Assembly (NCBI GenBank): GCA_020726505.1
Contig: JAHLEZ010000016.1
Span: forward strand, 310,001-374,000
Source of the DNA: Leptodontidium sp. MPI-SDFR-AT-0119
Lineage: Eukaryota > Ascomycota > Leotiomycetes > Helotiales > Leptodontidiaceae
DNA: 64,000 bases
Reading direction: 5' to 3'
The notes below the pieces were generated by a model, which was not told the origin of the DNA, did not search any database, and was given only the letters and a program-made list of their open reading frames with translations. A program made the position numbers and the translations under genes. Shown piece after piece: positions 44,878 to 58,619 of this stretch (the stretch's first letter is position 1; each line of letters opens with the position of its first letter).

Positions 44878-46689
44878 AGTTGGTCAGATTGAGACAGCGG
44901 AAGGGATCTAACTCGGTGAAGTTGAAGTTATGGGCCAGAAAGCAATAATTTCAGCCATCATGTAAGCTCTTTATATCCCTACTGTGAGGTGCAATGAAAT
45001 TAGTCGATGGGGATGCACGATCTTCGATTGTCAAGCATGTCGGCTAACTCCTTACTCAAGCATATCCAAATTTGCTGCACATTGTACAGTACAGTACTGT
45101 ACGTCGGCGGGAGATATGATACTACTGAAAATGGCCACCGTGACACATGCCGTGCGCACAGGGTGTTTTTCTGTCCGACTTTTGTACACCGCGATTAGCC
45201 CATGGCTGGTTGGAGGGGCTGTGGCGTTGACTTAAAGACAAAACCGAGAACCAAGCAAAACGAAAATGGACCTCTTTCTAGCCATCTTGTAGCCACATTG
45301 CTGCCCCGACATGAATGGGAGTCGTTGCGCTGTTGGACCTTGGGATAGAGACGGGAAAATCCGTACACGGGACGCCTAACTGACTCGAACCCGTCGGGTG
45401 GGTGAAATCCGAGTGGCTATATCGAAGGAAATGATTTGCTAAGCCACGAGCTCCTCTCCATGTTTCAGTCCCTGACTTCCCCACCCGAAGTAGAACTAAA
45501 CCATTCAACGGCGGTCCCACTCGCAACAAATCCCCTCCTTTTCAGGTGCATCGAGATCTTCGAGCGATGCGATGTCTGGTTTAAGTCCGAAGACCCTGCA
45601 TGACCGATTTCATGGACAAACTGGATGCTCGGGTAAGTGGCGTGTCAGTAGCTTAGTCTAAGTGGTGGAAGTTTTCTTGACTCGGCCGTGGCTTGAGGCT
45701 TGATTTTACATGTGCAAGTGCAACGAAATGTCTCGAATGCGCCTGACTGCAGATATAGGCCAGTATGCAAAGCGAGGAAGGTGATAGGTCTGCACAGAGG
45801 TTGAAAGTGTGCCAGCCACTTTCTGACCTCCGATCTGAAAGGCAATTGACCTTCTGGAGCCCCTGTCTTTGGGACTCTGGGAAGTGCCGGGCCACACTAC
45901 TGAGCACTGAGCCCGGGGGAGCGGTCCTGGGAATTCTCGGGACGCGAATCCCAACTGGTGATGCACGGGTCGGCAGTCGGCAGGCCTCCCCGGACTCGAT
46001 CCAACACCCCAAAGCCTGCAGGGTTGATGTCGACTGCTAGTGGCGTACTAGGGGTCTCCTGGATGTGGAACATACCGTCAGATTCAGGCCTTAGCCTTAT
46101 CACAGGCTGCCTTCAGCAAGGCCCTCCCGCTCGTCGGCAGGTTCCCAATCACTATCGTAAGCCCAGGACGGTTCGTAAGCCAAGAGCGCTCCCACGATGG
46201 CAGCTGATGAGTTTATCTCAAGGGAGGGAATGACGAGACTCTGGATTGAATGTAAGGCATGACTGCCGAGTTCTGCTACAGGATTTCATGAAGCACCGAG
46301 TCTTGAGCGGCACACACTTTAAATAAGCCTTCCCCACGTTCTTGAAGAGGCTGTCGGATCCTCAGGGGGAAGCCGGATGCCTCCTCTAGACAAGCATAAC
46401 ACGGGCCGCTTCCAGCCATGAAACATCGAGCTGGAAATCGAAATTTGTGCACCACCCTGAGCCGAATTGCACGGGCCGAGAAATTGGAAGCGGAAGCTTC
46501 GGAGAAAGGCGTCCGGGGCAGAGATTGCGGCAATGCCTCAAAATCAATGGACCAATTGAAGCGTCTGCGAAGCGCCCGATCTCCTGCTTTGATGTGGGCC
46601 AGATACTTCCGCTTGAACTCTGCTCTTCTAAGCATCGATAGCCGCATTGCGACGGCGGAACTCTTCTACCATAGTCGTGCCCGGGAGGG
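44878..46689. other. Normal-composition intergenic region, no supported gene
   Basis: Overlapping open frames occur on both strands (for example 45653-46012 minus, 46418-46693 plus), as expected in GC-richer sequence. None has a recognisable domain or a clear start/intron pattern. 44878-45000 should hold the promoter of the membrane-protein gene. Confidence 0.4.
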
Positions 46690-46874
46690 CTGATACACGG
46701 ACGACCCCCTGTTACTATGAGGACGACCCCCTCCCCCCCTGTTTTTATGGCAGAAAACACGGTGTCCCCGCAAGTACTGCGGCAGTAAATTAGAGTGGTT
46801 GCACCCGCCAAAATTAATGTAATAGTACTTTAAGATGTATTTTGCATGTTAATACTAAAACTGGAAAAGAGAGA

Positions 46875-48365
46875 CTAATATTGAGTTGCCGGGATTATAA
46901 CAAAATCATCGTCCGGAACGATAGCTCTAGACAATTGTAATGTTACTAGGGATTGGAAAGCGCGTGTTTCAGCGCTAGATTGAGGATTTCCAGCTATCCT
47001 AGGCATCGTAGATGTCCCCTTATTTGGGTGAGGGCAATTCGACCTATTATGCCCTGTAGACTTACAACCTACACACCTCTTTCGATCGTGATTATGGACT
47101 ACGTAGGTAGAGCAGTGAGGTAATATAGCTCGACCATTCTCGCGCGGCATAGCCTCAAATTGGCTTAGAATACGCCCTGATTTTGCGAGCCTGGCTCTGT
47201 TGAATTGTCTTGCTTGTGCCCTAGCCTCTGCCTCCCTAGATCTTCGAATATTTCGTGTAATTGGATTAAGTATTAGTAAAGGAGGGAGCTCGTATGCGAA
47301 GCCTGGAGGCGGTCGAATTAGGTGCCAATGAGGGTGGAAATCGTAAGAGGTAATAGCTAGGGTAGAAATTAGTAAAGGAAAGTCAAAGATCTTGCGGAAT
47401 ACTCACTTTGATTAGCTATCGTTCTCTCCTAAATCATATACTAACACAGCATACTTATTAACCTCTTCTAAGAGCCTGTATAAGGGTATTTGGCCATATC
47501 GTTCTTTTATAAATAGTCTTGAAACAGCAAGTATTGTGTGTAAAGCTTAAATAAGCCATAATAAGAGATCTTACTAATGATTTAGTAATAAAATTAGCCG
47601 GAAAGCGTTATTAGAACGCCTTGAGCTTGCTAAGCTTTCTTTGCGAATATCTCGTTGAATTGAGAAGTGAAAGCTAGTTAAATTGCGGTCTAAACGCGTG
47701 TAAGGTCTTTAGTAGAGGGTCTAGTCTAACTTTTAAGTACGTGATAAGCTCCTTCTAATCGAGAAGTCGTTAATAAACTATAATTAAAGAATTAATTAAC
47801 CTAAGCTCGCACAAAGTACTAGTGATAAGGGATTAACTACTAACTAAGGGCATAACTTACAGCTTCGCGTTCTAGGTTTTTCGTTAACGATTCCGAGAGA
47901 GTTTTAGGCGATAGAGTCGCAGAATCGACAGACTAAAGACTACCGTTATTCTAATGAAATTCGTCTTTGAATTCTTCTAGTATATTAACGTATTAGAAAT
48001 CGGATGAAGCTAAAACAACGGCAGTAAAAGCGCAACTAAATTTTTCCTAGCGTTCTATAGTACTAAACTTTCCTTACAATTAACTATTAAGTTCTTAGAG
48101 ATATGCCAAAGGCATAAAACACGCTTAGTTTGAATTGCTAGAAAAGTGACGTTAATTACACGCGTCACGGCTAATTCGCAGTTAGTGCCAACTATTAAAG
48201 GGAAGACTCCTGCCTTATAAAAAATATTGATTTTGCGTATAATTATAAGGTAATTCTCTTTTACTTTAGAATTAAGAAAGGCGTATACGATAGCGAAGGT
48301 TTTCCCTATATTATCGACTCTAATAATATCGACGAGAGGCATATCGAATTTATTAGTCTTATAAG
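46875..48365 (-). pseudogene. MULE transposase, C-terminal part
   Basis: The segment 48365-48055 is open and carries the MULE catalytic core start: TYKTNKFDMPLVDIIRVDNI, GTNCELAVTRV (family: TDxELA, here Asn for Asp) and LCLWHISKN. A RIPed middle follows with many stops. The end at 47150-46875 is open again and has a zinc knuckle CVGCKSTGHNRSNCP. The frame joins the part at 55934-56640 across the Copia insertion. Confidence 0.8.
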
Positions 48366-48370
48366 TATAG

Positions 48371-51300
48371 TGTTGGTCCACAGGTCCCTACATAAGTATA
48401 CTTCGGTCTGGAAAAGGGGGTGCGGGTCAAAGTCAGGGGGTCAGAGCTTAGCCGGACTGGTTTCGGTGGAGATTCGGTGGGGTTTCGTAGTATATAGTCT
48501 GGCTCTCCTCGTACTCTCTTAGAATATACACAGATTTTGAACTATATATTTATTACTTTATCGCTATACTCGCATTAAAATATATTCACACATACGGCGT
48601 AATACATAAACTGGTATTATACTGACACTAATCAGTGGCAAGCTTGTATCGTTAACTTTACTATAGACAGAAAAGGTCTCAGGCTATAGAGTAAATTCTA
48701 GGCTTCAACTTAAGGACTACTTTATTATATTTTCCTTAAAGGGCATTTTACCTTTTCTAGATCGTAAAGGGAAGGCAACTTTTCTCTTGAGACTCGACTA
48801 GGACAATTACACGTCGGAAAAGAGCTATTATAACACGACAGTTACTTTATAAAGACTGTTAATTTAACATCCTTAAATCTAGAACTTTAGACCTTTAAGA
48901 AACTTATCCGGGAACCCACCGGATCACTTACGAATCGTATCTGATATAATGGCGGATACTTTAGACTGTACGCCGGAGCTAGAGTTAACTCCGGAAATAT
49001 TCAATAACACGGCTACACTAAGAGAAACGCTAAATCTTAGTCTAGCTTTTACAAGAAATACGACGGCATACTCGCAGAAGTTCTGTAAGTCCTTTTATAA
49101 CGGCCGCATTAAGGGAGAGTTCCTTTTTTAGGACTTTTGGGAGTATTTTAAGAGTTAGACGGTAAAGGAGTTTAAATTAATTAAGATTACAAAACGTATA
49201 TACTTTAAGGACGACTTACGAGCCTTTAGTATGTTTATATAACGACAAAGGGGGACAAGGATAGTAAAGGCTTTAGTAGAGGCAGTGTAAGCTAAGGAAA
49301 ATCTGTGGCCAGAGGACTAAATAAAAATGTAAATTCGGAATTACCCCGAATTAGTACTAAATCACATCCGGGAATCACTCTCCCGACTACTACTATTATT
49401 CCTAATAACACTTTAATAAAATCAACCCCCGATGTCTCTATAATACTAACTAAAGGTAGTCATTTATTTTATAAAGGAAGACACTCCTTTAGAAGAGTCA
49501 AGAGTGAAGCTTATAAAGACGATTTAGTTATTAAGATCACTTAAGATCTCCTTTATTAAAGGAAATGAGGTCGAGGATCTATATAATATAACCCCCCCAC
49601 CTATAGTCCTAAAGAAGGAGTTCTTATTTACTCTTAAGAAGGATCCCTTAAGTAATCTCTACTCGTAGAAATTAAATAATCACGCGTTGCCGAATCTCAC
49701 ACTAATGCTAATAATACACCCACGGGACAGGTTATTACTACTATTTAAGATTCCTAAGACTACCGGACTATATATAAAGCCGATTCGGCTATTATAGTAT
49801 ATTATGGATCTATTGACCTTAGACTAAGTAAAATCGTTAGTAAACCTTACTAAGATATATACGAAGGAGCTCTAATACAATAAAGACAAGGACTACTTAA
49901 ATAAGAAGCTCCACATCTTCGCCGACTTATGTCAAAGAGTATTAGTTAAGACTAAGGTCTAGAATCGAGCTTTTCCGTTAATACTATAAAACGGAGCTAG
50001 TTCGTACTACTACTAGTACCTCTAGAATAAGAGATACTTATTTAATAAGCTTGTTAAGACAACTCGCGAACACTTTAAGACAAAGGAGAAAGCTAATAAG
50101 TTCCTTAGCTAGTAGTTTAGTCTAACTTTCTCATTATTTTAGGAGAAGCTTCACTAAACAAGAAAACTAATACTAACTTAATTAAAGAACTTCGCTAAGG
50201 AACTACAGAGTATTTAACTTAGCCTAAAGGACGACAATATACAGAACAATAAGATACTCCGCGATAAACTCGTATAAGGAGTATTAAGGAACCCCCTCTT
50301 TAAGATAGCCTTATTTCAGGCACCCCTTACTTTCCTTATATTAATAAATAGTCTCCGCTCCGCCGTCAGCGTTAAAGTAATTCATAACTCGGGATTAAGG
50401 GTAAACAAGTACTCTAGATTATATACAAATCGCCATTAATCTTATATCGCAAATAAGGCGGCTTATTACTTTAACTACAGGATGAAATTTTCAAGTAGAA
50501 ACAAACGCAAAGACAAATTCTAGCTTATATTAGGCTATATAGGCTATATTATATATAAGAAGATAAATTACTATAATAGTCGCCACTCTAATAAAGAGTA
50601 AGTAACATTAAAGGCATAATACTTCGTGGCGCGTAAGGCCGAAGAAGTGAAGGCCACAAATAAGACTTTTAGGAGCTACTTAACTTATATTAAGGGGATC
50701 GACCCTAATTTAGACTAAAACCGGACTATATTTAGACACTATTTAAGAAGTCACTAAGATATAAATTTAGACACTTTAATAGATATTAATGATTCTTTAA
50801 AGAGTTCCGACGACGATAATAATAATAGTACCACAAACTTCACGACTATATTTATAATAAGTGAGGCATAATATAATACACGAGAAGTCATAAGCTAACT
50901 TAAGGAGAGGAAGGCTACTCACATTTTAGAAAGTAAAATCAAGAGACCTACTCTAAGTGAGGCCTATATAACACAATAGACAGACAGATTCTTCTAAGGT
51001 CTATTAATTAACATAGGGGCATTTAATAAAAACACGGGAGAGATCAACTAATTACAGGCATTATAGTAAATTCAAAATATTAAGTTTGACACTAGCCAGG
51101 CAAACTAAAGCCAAATCACATTCAGTGCCAGTTCGCGACTGTCTCTAGGGGTTACTATAATTAATACTCCGGCTAAAGAAATAGACTTCTAAATCGTAGA
51201 CGCAAATATCCTATTTCTAGTTTGTTTATAATAGCTAAATACGCTAAATACGTAATATAATAACTTATATAACGTTTTAATTTAAGGCGACAAAAAGTAC

Positions 51301-54300
51301 TTAATTATATAAAAGTATAGGCATCTATAATTACTTTTGGATTAATATCGTCAATTACTAGACACTTCTACTAGAATAATAAATATATGCCACTTGACTA
51401 AACTAGAAATACGTCGGCTTTATAGGCGTTTTAGATACCCTTTAGTAAGACGTCTACAACACTTATTAGATTAAGCTGGCTATGAGTATGACTCAGAAGT
51501 TATATTAAGGGTCAAAGAGATGTGTAAGTATTGCTAGAAACACACAAATACTCTACATAAGTTCCGCTTCAAGTTATAAAACGACGTCGACTTTAATTAT
51601 ATAGTCTACGTTAATATTATAATATTTAAAAAACGATATGCCCTCCACATAGTAAATAAGGCAACGGGTTTTAGTGCGGCGAAACTACTCCGAAAGGCCC
51701 CTAGTTCCGCTATAGCTCGGGCTACTTTTAACGTATTTAAGTTAGTATAAATTAACACTTACTTTAGACCCCTAAATTTCGTAGTGTACGACTATAGTAT
51801 TAATTTTAATTCTGAGGAGTTTCGGAGTATACTTAAATCTATAAGTAGTACCCTTAAGCTAGTACTTATTAAGGTATATTATTTAATTAGTAAAGTTAAG
51901 CGATACTACCGCCTATTACGCCGTGCCTATGAAATCGTTATAGAAGAGTACCCTAAGTTAAGCGACGAAGACCGACTACAAATAATAGTAAAAGTAGTAA
52001 ACGATATAATTAGACTTAACGGGCTTATCCTTATATTACTTATTTTCGGCGTATACCCTAAAATAATAAAGTTAAACCCCCCAAATCCGTCAGTCGAGTA
52101 ACGTGTGGCTATAATTAAGAAAGCTATAAAAGAAGTACAGAAAATTTATATTATATATAAAGTTAACGATATATTAACTATACAAAACGGCCCTAGAACT
52201 ACTTATATTTACAATCTCTACTTTAATAATTAAGTTTTAGTATATTAAGAAGGTAAAAGATAGACAAGACCTTACGATTTCTTGGGTATTAAGGGAGAAT
52301 TATATAAGATCGACATAAGAAATAAGAGAATACGTACGTTCTGATCGACTATAGTTTATCCCTTTAAGATAAATACCTTTAGCGTTAAATAATAAAAAGA
52401 AAACTTACTAAAGGATATCTATAAATAATATCTAAGATCCCTAGTTAAAAACGCCACCGAAATAGTACTAAATCCACCCCGAATCGCTATCTAAATTCTA
52501 TTTACGAAATACCTCCTAGATTTATTAATTATTAATAACAATTACGATACGAAAGTGTTTTTAATTAAGAAGGAGACGAGGGACTAAGAGCTATTTATTA
52601 AACTTCGCGCAAAAGGGAAGATTATAGCGCTTAAACTATTATTCTAGTAGTCTTAAAGGACGGAGTACGAAGTACTTATTAAAAGGGGTGTTTTTATACT
52701 TATTTATAAGGACGACTTTAAAGTAAGAGGCCACTATATCTTTAAGTCAAAAATAATAGATAAGGTCAAAGGCAAGGAGACGTTAACTTTATATAAGAAG
52801 TTAAGACTAGTAATTTAATACTTTAACGACAAAGGGAAGAAAGAAATATTAACTTAGTCTCTAATAATCTAACGATTTAGTTAGTAGTTACTTATATTTT
52901 TAGCCGCTATTATTAAGTACTTGAATCGCCTCCGAAACTAGTCTAAATCCTATTTAGCTATTAGGGACATCACTTAAGCTTATATTTAGGCAGAAACAAG
53001 GCTTCTCCGGGACATTTTTATATAGCTATTAAAAGAGATCACAGGAGATTTCCCTCTTAGTATAATATTTATAATAGTGTTACCGTTATATAGTATACTT
53101 GAGTCTAAAAACTATTAGTTTAATATATACTATAAACATTATATAAAGAACTTATAAATAAAGACGTTAACGTATAACTTATACTTACTAATTAGTACTA
53201 AGGAAAACTATGACTTTAAAGTCATAAGAATATAAACAGACGACACGTTAATTCTAGGAGATAAGGACTTCTTAGCGAGAAAGTAGAATGAGATTACTAA
53301 GGTTAGTTTTCTGACGAAGTCAATATAAGTACTACTCCTTACTAAAACTATTACGTTTAATAAGTATACTATTTCTATAGACGGGGATAGCCTCTATATG
53401 TCACAAAAGGGTCAGGGAGTAAGGCTAGAGCTAGTCGACGTAAGAAAAAAAGACTACAAGAAGGCTTATAGAGAGTAACGAGCTCGTGCGGCTTACTTTG
53501 TTATTATATGTCAACTAGAAGTAATATTTGACCTCTCTATTATAACGTAACACTAAGATCTGACGGAAGACGACGTTAAGGCCTTAAACTTACGCCTTAA
53601 ATAGCAAATAGACAACCTAGAAAGAGGACTTTAATACGTATTAGTTGACTTACGGTCCACGAAGGTCTACGTTTTTATAGACAGTTCTTTTATTAATAAT
53701 AAAGACTTAAGTTCACAGATAGGTTTCGTATTAGTAATTAGTGCCGAAACGGTAAGAGATACGCAGTTCACCTTGACTAGTAATATCGTGTATACTAGCT
53801 CGACGAAATATAAAAGAGTAACCTGTGTAGTGCTCGCATTAGAGTTATATATTATAGTAGCTAGTATCGATATATTAATCTCCCTTAGTACGACTATTAA
53901 TATAGTAACTAATAAGCTTGGTATCTCACGTCTTCTTATTATTATTTACACGAATTCTTTGTCCCTTTATAAGTGTATTGTCAAGCTTAGTACGACTAAA
54001 GAAAAGCGCCTAATAATCGATATTATAGTTATTCGTTAATTATACAAGCGCAGAGAGCTAATAGAGGTTCGATAGATTAATGGCGCTAATAATCTTACTA
54101 ACGCTATAATGAAGAGTACTCTAAATAAGGCTCTTCGGGATTTTATTGACACTAATATCCTTATTATTAAAATAGAGGGTTAAGTTCAATAGTTAACCGG
54201 AGTCGATTCGGACTAGTAACGGAGGGGTTTCTTATACTCGTTGATTTTTTTATTATTTATACATTTCCTTGTAACTCTTATTTTTATTGATTTATTACTT

Positions 54301-55928
54301 GCGATTATTTTTATATTTAATTAATTTACAAAGTCAAAAACACACTCGATTTAATTTTAAACACCCTCTAATTTAAAGCACTAACGGGCGGCCTTACGAC
54401 AACACTTTAATAGGGACAAACTACCGGTTTCACTATAGGGGGCTACTCCCGTATAATAGTATAAAGAAAGTGCCGCCACGAAGAACTTACTACGAAGCTA
54501 ATCTGAAACAGGGCCGAATCCCTTACTTATAGATATCTAGAAGAGGTTCCTCGTCCTCCTCCGCGTTATGGCGGCGACTTCGGCGGGGGCGCTTAGTAGG
54601 AGGATCGTCCTCACCGCCGTCCTCCCTACTACGCTTAGTAGCGGCAGAGGAGACGATAGTAAGGAGCTAGTTTAAGACTAACACTGTCTCTTATTATATA
54701 AAGCGTTAATACTTGGGAGCCTTAATATTAAAAAGGGATAAAGGGGGTTAACTTACTACTTACGAGCTAGCTAAGCCAGCGATTTCCCGGCGCATAACGC
54801 GAGTTTCCTCTAACAACACTAATAATAACTCCCTAGTAGTCTTTAGTGCGCTAGCGGCGGCGACTAATAATACCAAATTAATTGATTTAACGGCAGTAAT
54901 AATGGCTTCTTCATCTTTCGTCTCGAGGGCGGCAACTAAACGAAGGTACTCTTTAATAATAAACCACAGAATCTATTATATATCAGTAACCGTATATCCG
55001 GAGTACTTTCGGCAAGGATTCAGATATAATTTAAAATGGAAAAGAAAATAGGAGTACTTACTAAGTTACACCGGGACTTCTTCTCTACGCAATATACGCA
55101 CTTCTTACTCTTGGGATTATTAAAGAAGTAATCGTGAGATGAGTTCTTTATAGTAAGGCAAATACACTAAATGTAGCATTTATAGTAGGCGAGGTTAAAC
55201 GTTCCTGTAGGTATTAGTACAGGCACTGTTTTTAGTTAGTACACCGTTTCCTTACTAAACTATCTCTAAAGAGTATATTTACTTTTAAGTTGTTTATTTA
55301 ATTTGATATAGTCTTCTCAGAAATGTCAGTCTTTAAGCCATATTAGGCGAATTAAAGAGATCGGAAAGTAGTATACGTACAGTAGTTATATATATGTTAG
55401 CTAAAGGAGACTCCAAACCTTTAGAGGAAAGCGACATATATATCTATTACGTTATATAATACTAAAGGTTCCTATTATTATTAGTTCTCGCTTAGCTTCG
55501 CTACGGCACCTCACTATATTCGGACCCCTTTCGGGGCACTTTCGGGACACTATCGAGCCGGAATTAGACGCTATTAGATACTTTATTATTTTATTTGTTA
55601 TTTCTTATATATTACTTGTTGTTTACTTCTACGTGTATTAGAAATGGTTTTTCTAAAAGAAGTTTTGCTAGTATTAGTCCACAAGTCCCTACATAAGTAT
55701 ACTTTAGTCTAGAAAAGGGGGTGCGGGTCAAAGTCAGGGGGTTAGAGCCTAGCCGGACTAGTTTCGGTGAAGATTCGGTGGGGTTTCGTAGTATATAATC
55801 TGGCTCTCCTCGCACTCTCTTAGAATATACACAGATTTTGAACTATACATTTATTACTCTATCGCCATACTCGCATTAGAATATATTCACACATGCGGCG
55901 TGGTACATGAACCGGTACTGCACCGACA
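48371..55928 (+). mobile_element. Full-length RIPed Copia LTR retrotransposon inside the MULE
   Basis: LTRs of 257 bp at 48371-48627 and 55672-55928 (TGTTGGTCCACAGG...CCGACA) are flanked by TATAG (48366-48370 and 55929-55933). Their differences are transitions. The plus strand has a gag-like frame at 48949-49131. An integrase region at about 51490-52110 contains FNYIVYVNII, HIVNKATGFSAAKLL and EDRLQIIVKVVNDI. Reverse transcriptase follows at about 52500-53400 and RNase H at 53640-54160, with FIDSSFINNKDLSSQIGFV and STKEKRLIIDI-like sequence. Integrase before RT defines Copia. Stops are frequent; only short blocks remain open. Confidence 0.92.
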
Positions 55929-55933
55929 TATAG

Positions 55934-56640
55934 TCTATTAAAAGTGTATTAAGGTGCTGATTTAGGTAATTAACACTTCGCAAATCTACTATGAATAATA
56001 ATAATATATAGCCATCAGAATCGCGCTTATATTTAAAGACGACCTTTCTTACACCTTAATTAATTTCTAATTAAGTAATTAACGCCTTAATAAGTGATTT
56101 CCCACGGCGAGCTTCCCGACTAGTTATCGCGATAACATTGTATATATCTCTATAAATTAAAGGTGAGGCCTCTTAACTTCGTAATATAGCGGCTGTTTGT
56201 GAAGGTATGATTCCACTAACATAGTGAGATTCGATTAATTGACGTATAATAGATGTAATATAGCGTTGTCGATGAACTGCGAAAGCCTAAGCGTCTACCG
56301 TAAGGTAATTATGCTTTAAATCGCTCTGAGGGTAATAGAGCTCCTATTCGCCGGTAGGTCGCTCTTTTGCGTTAATAAAGACAGGACAGTCTATTTTAAT
56401 AGTTATACGCTAACGTTGTCGTATAGAATTAGAGGTTACTGTTAACTTATACTTGTGGCCTCCCCTAATACACGCTAAAAGTTTGATTATTCGACCTTTT
56501 TTCTTTGTACTTCGTCGACAGGTGAAAGCGTAGCCTGCGGAGGCAGCATAGGATTAGGCGGCTTCTAAAAGTGCATCGAAAGACTTATAAAAACCAGTGG
56601 GAGGTAATAACAAAGGTAAAACAGAAGAATTTATAGTTAT
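55934..56640 (-). pseudogene. MULE transposase, N-terminal part
   Basis: Minus strand from about 56640: FYKSFDALLEAA, SYAASAGYAFTCRRSTKKKG, then RQLIESHYVSGIIPSQTAA, IYRDIYNVIAITSREARRG and FIVDLRS, ending LLIDY at the Copia junction. Removing the Copia element and one TATAG gives the family's LLxDxTYKTN motif across the joint. Stops (TAG/TAA) sit at likely Trp/Gln positions. Confidence 0.75.
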
Positions 56641-56807
56641 AAAAGTAAGGGAAAAATTCTCGTGGATATATGTTGTGAGGATAATTATTTAAATCACAAT
56701 GCGTTACAATATGCGCGTTAAGAAAGGTACGCGATTTCGCGATTAATTAGGTGGCGCTAGAAGTCACTTTTTACCGCTGACATTTTAAGTCACCGCCTTA
56801 AGAAACG

Positions 56808-56821
56808 GGGGGGGGGGGGGG
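56808..56821. repeat. Poly-G run at the MULE end
   Basis: A run of at least 13 G lies next to GTCGTCC inside the right inverted repeat. The left end has the matching C-rich tract at 46729-46740. Such runs are hard to sequence, so their length may be unreliable. Confidence 0.6.
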
Positions 56822-56869
56822 TCGTCCTTATAGTAACAGGAGGTCGTCCGTGTATCAGCCCTCTAGTAT

Positions 56870-58320
56870 TCCTCGATACCTTTAACTCCGCTATGCCTTA
56901 CCTTTAATATTAACTTAATCTACTAACTACTTAATAACCTATATGGCTTGTTTAAGCGAGGTAGTCAAGTTATAATCTTATATTACTAGTCTAAGAACGA
57001 TAAAAATCTTTAATATAGTCTGTAAATATCAGTCGAAGAGGTAGTTTTAGAACCTCGACGCATGTTTTAACTTAAGGTCCGGATGTCACGATCTGAAGGA
57101 TCACGTGTGTCTTGGCCCTGAGGCTCGGCAGCCTTGCTATATAAAGAAGCCAAGACAAGGATATAATCACAGGAACTAAGGGCTACGTGGTAGACCTTAG
57201 GGGACTTACTAGGTCTTAGACCATTAAGGTCTAAGAGATCCACAAGAACAGGGTTTTATATAAACTAAGTAGTTTCTTATATAATAGAGCTTTATATTTA
57301 AATTTATATAATAATTTAATTATTACTTATAACGTCTTAATTCCTATTAAAAACTAACCTCTTATGACTTTACTTCTTAACTAATATTAACCGACGGAGC
57401 TTGTACGCCGCGTACGAGTCAGAACCTAGTAACGTTATAGTTTAGTTAAGTTGACTTAAGTAAGTTGGCGCTAAAGTCGTAATCAGTCAGCTACTAGCCT
57501 TAACCTTAATAAGTTAGTGGCGAAATGCTCAACTGATTTAAACTGTCAGTTAAGAAATTGTAAGATTTGTTAATATTTAGGCATGTATTTGGATAGGTTT
57601 TGGGGATTTTAGGTATTTTTTATAAGAAGTGAAAATAATATAATTTCTTACTTTAGAGTAATAAAACACGTTATACACTTTATTAATATGCTTAAAATGT
57701 TTCTTAAACTTCTTTTGTATTAAAAAGAATTTATTTTTATTTTTATGTTATGAAAACGTGATCTTAAGGTCACGTTTCTCTTTAATCAGTACTGATTAAT
57801 ATATTAAGTTAAGTCCCTCAGTTGAGGTATTACCATCAGTCAGTCAGTCGATTAAAATAAGTCGACAAATGCTGAGTTAACTGACTTAATGGCCACCCTG
57901 ACCTGGATTATCATGAATGACTCAACAACGAAGACAAAACAAGAGCGAGACAGCTCTTAGAAGTGACAGATTACGATCGCTACATTGTGAAGACAATACT
58001 CTGTGTTTGGAGGCTTTCTTATAGACCGTACAAGAAGTACCCAAGCCGATTCGAAGCTACGATGCGGTCGGCGTGGGTCCTGTGCTGATCCATGCGATAT
58101 ATTTTCAGATGAGGCTCGGGTAATATCACTTGGGTCGTTGCTCCCGATTCCTAAGGAAGGAGCAAAGAGAGTCGATTGGCAAGAATAGTACAGTACAAGA
58201 TCATAATTCTCCGGGGTTCCTCTGACCTGACAATATCTTACGCCTGTTTCCCTCCCCTCACTCCGCCAACACTGTCTGCATGGCTCGAGACTCCATCAGC
58301 GGACCTGTGGAGTCCTGTCT
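56870..58320. other. AT-rich repeat debris, then unassigned sequence
   Basis: 56870-57800 is AT-rich and RIP-like, with CAGTCAGT-type direct motifs near 57480 and 57850 and a hairpin CGTGATCTTAAGGTCACG near 57758. From 57900 composition returns to normal. A 61-codon frame at 58003-58188 is open but unrecognised. Confidence 0.4.
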
Positions 58321-58322
58321 CT

Positions 58323-58619
58323 CTAAATCCTGCTGTTAAACGATGAGTTCTTCACTCCATGAGCCTTCACTCGCCCCTTCTGAGCCTCATTTGTTGGCAC
58401 GTTTCCCCAATGACAGGTTTTTGTGTCTAATGCTTTTGCTTGACCGCCACGTTTTCCCGATGGTAAGACCGTTGCCATCAATGCTAATGCTTGTATAATC
58501 ACTAACCACACAAGCCACATCAGGGTAGCCATTGTAAAAGCTTGGACAGGCCGTCGTCGTGATTCGGTCCGAGCATCACAGTGTAAGATGTTCTTCCTTA
58601 CAGCCTGTCGCACCTGCAT
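58323..58619 (-). CDS. Possible small secreted or membrane peptide
   Basis: An open frame of 98 codons. From an internal Met (about 58532) it starts MATLMWLVWLVIIQALALMA, a strongly hydrophobic stretch like a signal peptide or single membrane span. About 49 polar, basic residues with a single Cys follow. I recognise no family, there is no intron evidence, and few cysteines argue against a typical effector. It may be chance coding. Confidence 0.25.
   Translation of the reverse strand: MQVRQAVRKNILHCDARTESRRRPVQAFTMATLMWLVWLVIIQALALMATVLPSGKRGGQAKALDTKTCHWGNVPTNEAQKGRVKAHGVKNSSFNSRI

Larger units (their letters stand above)
46690..56869 (-). mobile_element. Mutator-like (MULE) DNA transposon split by a Copia element
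   Basis: The ends are inverted: GAGGGCTGATACACGGACGA at the left and its complement TCGTCCGTGTATCAGCCCT at the right. Both are followed inward by CTGTTACTAT(A/G)AGGACGACC and a C/G run. Between them, with the Copia element removed, the minus strand reads as a fungal MULE transposase with a CCHC knuckle near its end. No perfect 8-11-bp target duplication was found at the outer borders. Confidence 0.8.

Noticed and set aside
45370..45430. Possible tRNA T-arm (GGGTTCGAGTC on the minus strand)
   Set aside because: No matching acceptor stem, D-arm or anticodon arm could be found around it.
48371..55928. Direct repeats considered as CRISPR or tandem array
   Set aside because: They are two 257-bp LTRs at the ends of one element with a TATAG target duplication; no spacer array exists.
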